A DNA stretch of 38,961 nucleotides, from NCBI GenBank assembly GCA_903892415.1, contig CAITIQ010000535.1, forward strand, positions 1 to 38,961, read 5' to 3'. Positions 7,072 through 16,000 of this stretch are shown in pieces (the stretch's first letter is position 1; every line of letters starts with the position of its first letter). The stretch is from an uncultured delta proteobacterium. Its GTDB lineage: Bacteria; Myxococcota_A; Polyangia; Polyangiales; Polyangiaceae. A model generated the notes under the pieces. It saw only the letters and a list, made by a program, of their open reading frames with translations. It did not search any database and was not told the DNA's origin. The translations under genes were made by a program, and so were the position numbers.

Positions 7072-10000
7072 TTACTGGGCGGCTACTTTGATTGCCAACC
7101 CGAGTTGTGCACGCAGCTTGAAGTAGTCCTCGCTCACGGAGAACACCAACAACTCCTTGAGCTTCTCTTGCGGCGTGAGATCACCCGGCATCTGCTGCTC
7201 TGCCGAAATCACCTTGAGCGCAGTCTCAAGATCGCCGCTGAGGAGGAAGCCAGCTCGCATACACGCAATCTCGGCGCACTGCGCCCAGCGCTTGATGTTG
7301 GCCTTGGCATCATCAGTCTGGATGAAGTCCCGAACAGCGTGCTTGAGCCCCTCGAGCTGAACCGGTTGCATGTAGACAGCCAGCGAGCGGGCCGTCTCGA
7401 GGATTTGCTTCGAGAGGTCAGGCGGCGTGGGTTGATCCGGTGCCACAAGCTTGATGCCTGCAAAGAACAGCACCGTAAGCTCAGTAACAGTTTGGAAGAT
7501 GGCTCGAATGTAATGTTCACCGCGATAGTACGCGACGTGCTTGCCAACGATGAACACCAGGTCTTGCGGCGTCAGGCGACTCAACACCGTCTGACCTGCA
7601 AGACTCGACGGAGGATCAACCGGCACGTGGGATAGTGCGCCGGGAACGTCACTGCGGACATAGAGCTGCGGCACCGGGAGCCCGAGCACATTTGCAGCCC
7701 AGCCGAACGTGCGTGCAAAGGTCACGGTGCTCGTCGCAGGATCCTGACGGAATCGCGCGTCCAACACCGGGATCTCATTCTTCGCCTTCATCTGCTCCAG
7801 TCGACCGCGAACAGCCGCCGGCGCAATGAACTCAAAGACCTTGCCAACACGAGGGTTCTCGTCCGCCGGGAAGACCCGCTTGAGCCAAGAGTTGTTATCA
7901 ACCCGCGACGTCACCTGCGGTAGCGCCTGCGGCCGGTAGTCTTCAAAGAACTGCCGCTCGTCGTCCCCAGCCTTCTTCAGGAACGTGAGAGTTGCAGCAA
8001 GGCACCAAGCTTCGTCATAGGACTGCTTGGTGAGATAGAGCGCGTACAGCCGACGGTACGGGCCCACATCCACCGGATCCAGCCGCACCAGCGCCTGATA
8101 CTCAGCGATCGCAAGATCGATCTGCCCAGACTCCTCGTAGAGTTCGGAGAGAATCGTGTGCTCGGTCTTGTCCTCAGGCCGGAAGCTCGACGCCTTTCGG
8201 AAGGCACCAAGCGCCTGTGTCGGATCCTTTAGGCGGTCGCGGAAGATCAACCCGAGAGCGTGCCAAAGGTTGAACTCGACATCCGCCTTTTGCTGTCCTC
8301 CCAACTCGGCGGAGGGGTATTGGGCGAGCCGGTGCAGCATCTTGCGATAAGCACGCTCGAGGCCGTTCCAGTTTTTCTGAGAAGTCAGAATCTTGTTGAT
8401 GCGCTCGAACGCATCCAGCGAAGCCGGATTTAGCTCAAGCGCTTGATCGAAGTACTCCACGGCTCGATCCGGATCGGAGAGCTTGTCGCGCCAGATCTGC
8501 GCAATGGTGAAGAAGTACTTGCTCTGTTTGATCTTGTTTGGCTCGAGCTTGGCAATGGCTTCGAGCGTCTCATTCATTCGCTCCCACTGCTGAGCATCGG
8601 TGCAAACCTGGAGCAGCTTGTGCAGCACGACATGGTCGTCCGCCCGCAGTCCGAGTGCCTCGTCATAAGCCTCAATGGCCTTGTTGGGGCTCTTCCCGCG
8701 ACCAGAGTCTCCCCAGATATCGCCGATCTCAACCAACGTCTTGAACCGCACGTCGCCGTCGTAAACGTTGTCGAGAATGATGCGCTTGTAGTGACAGACC
8801 TGGACCCAGTCCTTTGCGCCCTCGTAGAGGGCAACAAGGGCTTCCAACGTGGGCTGGTGTGAAGGCTCTACCTGCAGCGCCTTATCGAAGTTGCTGATGG
8901 CCTGCTTCGGCTGCCCCTGGGCCTGCTTGATAGCGCCCAAGCGGAAGTAGACGAAGGCTCGCTGTTCGGTGTCGTGCTCTTCAAGGGACGTCAGCACCTT
9001 TTGATAGTTGGTGAGTGCGCCCGCCCAATCCTGGAGTTCAAAGCAAACTTCCGCCAAGCCACGGATCGTTTCTTGGTTCGTCAGGTCCAGCTGCGCAGCC
9101 GCCTGGAATGCCTTGAGTGCGCCTGGGAAGTTCTTGCGGGCGGCAAGGATCTTTCCGTAGTTGTTCTGCAGAGAGTGCTGCTCGTGACGGTCCCGCTTTC
9201 CGGCCTTCTTTACGAGCAGCTCGGCCAACGGTTCCGCGCGCTCCCACTCTGATCTCGCGACGTATTCGGTCATCAGCGGGAGTGCAGCGTCCTCGTTGTC
9301 ACCGTCACATTGCAACGCCAGTTCATAGGCGAGCATCGCCTGCTCCTGCTCGCCGAGCATCTCCTGGCGCATCTTGCCCAGCTCCACCAGCAGCTTCGCT
9401 CGCAGCCGTGGAGACTCGGTAACGAGCTGCTCCGAATCGAGATAACGCGCAGCCCGATCCCAGTCGGCCGCATCAACGGCAATCGTTCGCAACGCCGCCA
9501 GGGTCGGCTGATGGGATCCATCGAGATCGAGTGCGCGCTCGTAGTTATCTTGCGCCGCCATTCGATCGCCGAGCTTCTCATCCAGCTGGCGTCCAATCCG
9601 GTGGTACATCTCCACCTTCTGGCGCCCGTCGGTGGTCAGGTCCGCAACGCGAGTCATATGCTCGATTGCACGATCGGTCTCGCCTTGCTTCTCGTAGAGC
9701 TTCGCGAGAGCGTCGAGCGACGGGATGTGCTGAGGGTCCAGCTCGACGATGTTGTTGTAGCTGTCGATCGCGCGGTCGACGTCTTCTAGTTCGTCGGAGT
9801 AGACGATGGCCTGTGCACTCCACAACTCCACCTTCTTGAGGCGATCGCTGGTGGCGTTCACGTGGCGATCATAGGTGTTGTTGAGGTCCAGCCACTGACG
9901 CCGTTGGCGGTAGCAGCGAGCGAGCCCTTCCAACGCTGGTTCGAAGTTCGGGTCGATCTCGACCACCTGTTCGAGGCGTAGTGCGGCCGCGTCAGGTTTA

Positions 10001-13000
10001 ACGAAGAGCTCCTCCTGGATCTTGGCGATCTTCATGAGGACCTCGATGCGATCCCGCTCAGTGGCGACGACGTCCAGCTGCATCTCAAGAACTGAAACGA
10101 GCTCAGGCCACTGTTGCAGTTGCTGGTGCACTCGCTCCAGCCCGCGCATCGCGAGCACGTTGCTGGCATCCGCGTCGAGAACCTCGCGATAGGCTTGCGC
10201 AGCCTTTTCAGGCTGACCAAGCGTGCTCTCGTAGATTCCGCCGACACGCAACTTGGTCGCAGCAACTTGCTCTGGTTCCGCGAGTCCCTTCGCCTTAGCG
10301 CTCAAGATGTCAACGAGCTCTACGTTGTTCCCGCGCTCAACTGCATGCTTCTCAAGTTGCTCGAGCGCAGGCACGTAGTGCGGGTCGACTTCAAGCGCGC
10401 GTCGATAGAACGACAGTCCTTGCTCAGTCTCGTTCATCTTGAGATGGAGCACTTCGCCCATCTCGGTGAGGATCTCTTTGCGATCCGTGTCGGTCACCGC
10501 ATTTGCGAGAGCCTGCTGCAGCATTTGGCCCTGCTGCTGGAAGTTGCCCGACCTCTTGAGGAAGTTGGCCATCTGCCGGAGCACTGCGACGTTGTTCGGG
10601 TCCAGCTTGTGGACCTGGGCGTAGTACGGCTGCGCGTATTCGGGCCGATTGAGGTCCTCGTACCACTTTGCCAAACGAAGACAGAGGGTGATCTTTCGCG
10701 CCGGCACCTGCTCGGAAGTGAGCCATTGGTTCACTTGCTGAACGAGTTCGGGCCACTTGTTGGTGGACTGGGTGACCTTCTCGAGCGCCTTCGTGGTCTC
10801 GTTGTCATCAACGTCCATCTCGAACGCAGTGAGCAGCGCGTCGAACGCTTGTGGCTTGTCGTCGAGGCCCTCGTCGAAGACCTTGGCAACTTTTCGAAGC
10901 AGCTCGGTCTTGTCATGAGTGTCCTCGCGGGTGTCGAGCCGAGCGAGGAACAACTCGATCAACGCCTCGTCACGTCGTGCAGCCGCGTGCAGCTTCTCAA
11001 GCGCCTTGAAGGCCTGATCGTGAGCGGGGTCCAGCGCTAGCACGGCCTCGTAGGCCGGGGTAGCAGCGTCGGCCTTTTGGACGGCCCCCTCCCACAACGC
11101 CGCAACCTCTAGGTACTCACGAATTTGCTCCTCAGGTGTGGGAAGCGCTTTCGCCCTTCCCATCTTGACCTCAATCACCTCTTCCCAGCGGTCTTCCGCA
11201 CGTAGGAGGTTTTCAAGGTTGGACATCGCCTCGAAGTCACGCGGGTCGACGGCGAGGAGCCGACGCCATGCGTCCACTGCCTCGTAAGACTGCGCGAGGA
11301 CGTTCTGATGCGTCAGAGCCAATTCACGGAACAACGCAATCTGGTGTTCGGGCGGAAGTTTCTCAGTGGCCCGAAGGATCGTCAGGTCGAGCGTCTCAAC
11401 CAGTTGTGCAGCGTCATTCCTCCGGCGCCAGATCGCAGCGATTGCGTAGAGAGCATCGAGGTTGTCGCCTTCGATGTCGAGAACCCGGTGGTAGTCGTCG
11501 AGCGCTTCGTCGTCGCGCGACAGCTGGCCCTCGAACAACCGGGCTCTGCGCAGCAGCACAGAGACTCGGTCAGCATCGTCCTCCGCGATATCAAAGTGCC
11601 GCCCCAGGACCTCCGTAAGCTCAGACCACTCGCCCAACCGCTCATGTAGATTGGCTAGCCCGTGAAGCGCTTCCGGGTCATCCCCACGCAAGTCGAGCAC
11701 TCGCTTCCAAGCATCAGTGGCCTTTGCAGGCTCATTGAGCTTGTCCGCCAAAACATTGGCAAGCTTGGCGCGGATGTCCGCTTCCGCGGAATCCCCGCTT
11801 GCGTGCTCAAGCTGGCGGTCGAGTACCATTTTCAGTTCAGGCCACTGCTGCCGCACGCTGTAGATGCGCTCTAGCGCGTTGATCGCGTTCTCATTAGCAG
11901 GATCCAACTCGTCAAAGACGCGCCGGAACACTCGCGTTGCATCGTCAAGCTGACCAACGCCCGCCTCGTCTTGAAGACGTTCCTCGTAAACCTCGCCGAC
12001 CCGCAGGTGTAGCTCGGTGAGTTCCATCTGGTCCGTGGTTGCAGGAATCCGTTGCTCAATCACTTGAGCAAGCTCCGGCCACTGCTCGAGTGACGTGTAG
12101 ATCCGGTCGAGTTCGGTCAGCGCAGGAACGTCGGCAGGATCAATCCCGAGCACATACCGGTACGTCTTCTCAGCGTTGGAGATATCCCCTAGCTCCTCCT
12201 CGAAGAGCCGGGCGAGCCGCTTGCCAATCGCGGCTTGAATCACCTTGTCCTCGTGTAGCTCCAGCACATCCGCATATGCGTTTGCCAGGGCTTCCCAGCC
12301 GCCATCTGAAGCGGCACCGAGTCGCTCGCATTCATCCAGAGTCTTCTCATCGGAGGGAAACTCCTTGAGCGAGCGGATGTAGACGGCCAATGCGCCGTCG
12401 AGCGAAATCAAGCGCTCTTCGTGTAGCTCCGCGATGCGGAAGTAGGTGGCAAGACGCTCCTCACGAATTGTCTTTTGAGCAAGCTCAGCCTCAAAGACAG
12501 CGGTCAGCTTGTCCCAGTCGCCGGTCGACTGGTACAGCGGCTCAAGCACTTCACCAATCTCGAGCTGATGGATGCCTTGAGCGAATAGTCCCTCGAGGGC
12601 CTCGAGCGTCGGAACGTGCTCCGGTGCGGCCGCGATGACTTCACGGTAGGCCTGAATTGCCGCCGGGACATCGGATAGGCGGGTTTCGTGTACCTGACCG
12701 AGTCGGAACTTGAAGTTCAGAATGTCATCGGGGGTAGGGCCAATCTCGGCCTCGCGAGCCAGAACCGGAACAAGTTCGCTCCAGCGCTCTACCATTACGA
12801 GTAGGCGGTCGAGCGAGGTAATCGCGGTCCAATTCTCGGGCTCAACGTCAACGACAGCCCGATAGCGACCAATAGCGTTGTCGACATCCTCAAGCTGCGT
12901 CTCGAAGATCTGCGCGAGCCGCAGGGCGAGCTCCACAAACCGCTCAGGCTGCTCCGCCTTCAGCTGCGACAACTCACCGTCGTAGAGCTGGGCAACCTGC

Positions 13001-16000
13001 GGCCAACTCCCAACCGCCATTGCCAAGCGCTCGAAGGAAGCGAGCGACTCCTCGTTGGTCACATCGAGAGCGACAGCGCGCGCATACACAGCGAAGGCTG
13101 CTCGGTGGTCACCGATCATCTCCTCGCTCAGCCGCGCGATGCGGTGAAGGAGGTCAATCCGGCCAAACACATCCTCGGTGTGCTTTACCTGAACCTCAAG
13201 CGCGCTGACGAGTCGAGCCCAGTCACCGGCCGCGTCGTACACAGGCTCGAGCACCAGCGCCGCCGCGTGTGCGTCTTTGCCCGAGTCCTTGATTCCTTCG
13301 AGAGCAGTGAGCGTCGGCTCATGGTCGGGCATCTGCGAGAGAAGGTCCCGATACAACTCAATCGCCCGCGGCGCGTCGGCCAAGCGCCTTTCGTAGAGTT
13401 CCGCGATTCGGTACTGATAGCGAATGCCCTCTTCGGCATCCGCAGCGAGCTCACTCTGGTTCTGCAGAACCGTGAGTAACTCAGCCCAATTCTCAGACGC
13501 TTGGTAGAGCGCATCAAGCCGAGCTAGCGCGGTGAGATCCGCAGGGTCGATCTCGAGTATACGATTGTAAGTGTCGATGGCCTGGGGAACGTCCTTGAGC
13601 TCTCGCTCGTGAACGGCGCCGATCTGGTAGAAGATGCTCTTCTTCTCGGCAGGGTCATTCACGAGGTCTGCCTTCTGGACGTAGGCAGCCAACAGGCTTG
13701 GCCATTCTCCGCGCGCCAGATGAACCTTGATCAGTGAGTCAACAGCTCGAACATCTTCAGCGTCCAGCTCGAGGATCTTCCGGTAGCAGACCACCGCGTC
13801 ATCCGGCCGATCGAGTACGTCCTCTTCGATCGATGCGGCTTGAAACAGCGCCCCCTTCTTGTCGGACAGGTTCTCGAGGATCTCGGCCTTGTGCTGAAGC
13901 ACTGAGCTCAGTTCCGCGTACCGCTCGCCCCCACGAAACATGCGCTCGAGCGACTCAGCGGCAGCGAGGTTCGCCGCGTCGATCTCAAGTACCTTCCGAT
14001 AGTGAAGGACTGCTGGCTCGGCAGCGCCGAGATCGTTCTCGTAGATGCGCGCTGCCATCGTGAACAGATCCACCGCAACAGCTGGATCGCCGATGGCTGT
14101 GGCCTCTTCGGCAGCGTTTGGATCTCCACCAACGAGAGCCGAGGCCGCGCGGTCTTCGAACACCTTCGCCAGCTCCGCGTACCAACCTTCTGCACGAGCA
14201 ATTCGCTCAAGGCCCGCCTTGGTCTCTTCTGAGGTCGGATCTTCGGCGAGTGCTCGCGAAAGCGACTGGAACGCGTGGTCGGACAGATTGCCCGAGTCTT
14301 CGTAAAGAGACGCAATCTGGTGAAGCAGCTCGACGCGTCGAGTCGAGTCTTCGCTGCGACGCACCTGAACTTCGTAGACGCCGATCAGTCGCTGCCAATC
14401 GCCAGTTTGCCGATAGAGAGGCTCGAGAATCTCGGATATCGCCAGCTCGTGCTCTGGGCTCTGCCCGAGTCGTTCAAGGGCGCCAAGCGCCGCCTCATTG
14501 GCTGGATCGCGCTCCAAAACCTCGCGATAGATGTCGATCGAGGTTTCCACCTGCCCCATTCGCGTCTCTCGGAGGTCGCCGAGCCGAAGCATGAGCCGTG
14601 TCTGTTCCTCGTCGGACTCTGCGAGTTGCAGGTGCGCTTCAAGGTTCTCAGCAAGGTCGACCCAACGACCCTGCCGGGTATAGAGGCCGTCCAATGCAGT
14701 GAGTGCAACAACACTGGTCGGCTCGAGCTCCAGGACGCCACGGTATGCCGCTATGGCATCCTCTGGACGTCCAAGCTTGTCCTCGTAAACCGAAGCCATT
14801 TGTGAATAGAGAGCTTCTCTGTCCTGCGGAGCATCAGCCAGGTCGATGCGTCGGCGATAGACACCGATTAGGTCCTCCCAGCGCTCGGTTCTCCGGTAGA
14901 GCGCATCCATCGCGGCGAGTGCTTCGCCATCGGCCGGGTCGATCGTGAGCACCCGCAAGTAGCGCTCCGCTGCGACATCGACCTTGCTAAGGCGCTCATC
15001 AATCGAAGCAAGCCGCATCCAGTAGGCGCGGGCCAGCGCGGGGTCCGCAAGGCCCTCGGCAACTTCCGAGAGAATGCGTTCGAGATCATCCCAGGCGGAA
15101 GCCTGCTCCGCCAGCTGCTCGAGTTCAGCCAGCGTCTCACTGTCGCTCGGGTCGGCACGCAGTGCGCGCGACTGAGCCTCTATGGCGCGGGGAAGGTCCT
15201 GAAGATTTTGAGCCGCGACACGCGCGACTTTTCGAAGTAGACCGACCCTTCGGCTTGGATCTTCTTCGGCGGTCGCAAGGATCTCGAGAGAACCAATCAG
15301 CTTCGCCCAATCACCGCGAGCCTCATAAATCTCCTGAAGGATACTCGCGGTCTCTGCTCGCAGCTCCGGGTGCTCCAAAAGCGTCTCCAGCGCTGCTCGA
15401 GCCGGATCGTTGGCCGGGTCGACGAACAAGATCTCGCGATAGTTCCCAAGAGCGCCAGCCGGATCCCCAAGGTGCTTCTCAAGAGCGGATCCTAGGCGAT
15501 ACTTGAGAGCAACGATCTGTTCCTCGCTGTTGTCGAGTTCAAGTCGCGCTCGCAGAACTTCTGCGTAGTTCTCCCAATCTTCGAGGTCCTTGTACAGACC
15601 ATCGAGCGCCGCGAGCGCCACCGGGTCCTGCGGACTCTCCTCAAGCAACTGTCGGTAGGTATCGATGCCTGCTCGAGGGTTCTTGAGTTCTACAACGTGG
15701 AGCTGCGCGATGCTCGCCAGGATCGCGTGTCGCGCCTCTGGCTCGCTCGACAAATCGCGCTTCTTTTCATAGATCCCAAGGAGTTCAACATGATTCGAGG
15801 TCTGTCGATAGAGTCGCTCGAGAGCTGAGATGGCGTCAGCGTTTTCCGGATCCGATTCGTGAACGGCGCGGAATTGCTCGAGTGCTTTCTCGACTTCGCC
15901 AGTCTCTTCGGTAAGCACGCGCCCCAAACGCAGCCGCAGAGCGACTTGCTCGCTATTCTCGGAAGCACGCTCAATCGCACGGTGATAGGCGCCCACCAAG

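Noticed and set aside
10114..11040. 308-codon plus-strand frame and many shorter ones inside 7072-18720
   Set aside because: All are antisense to the continuous TPR array; their repeated Leu/Arg/Val pattern reflects TPR codons on the other strand.
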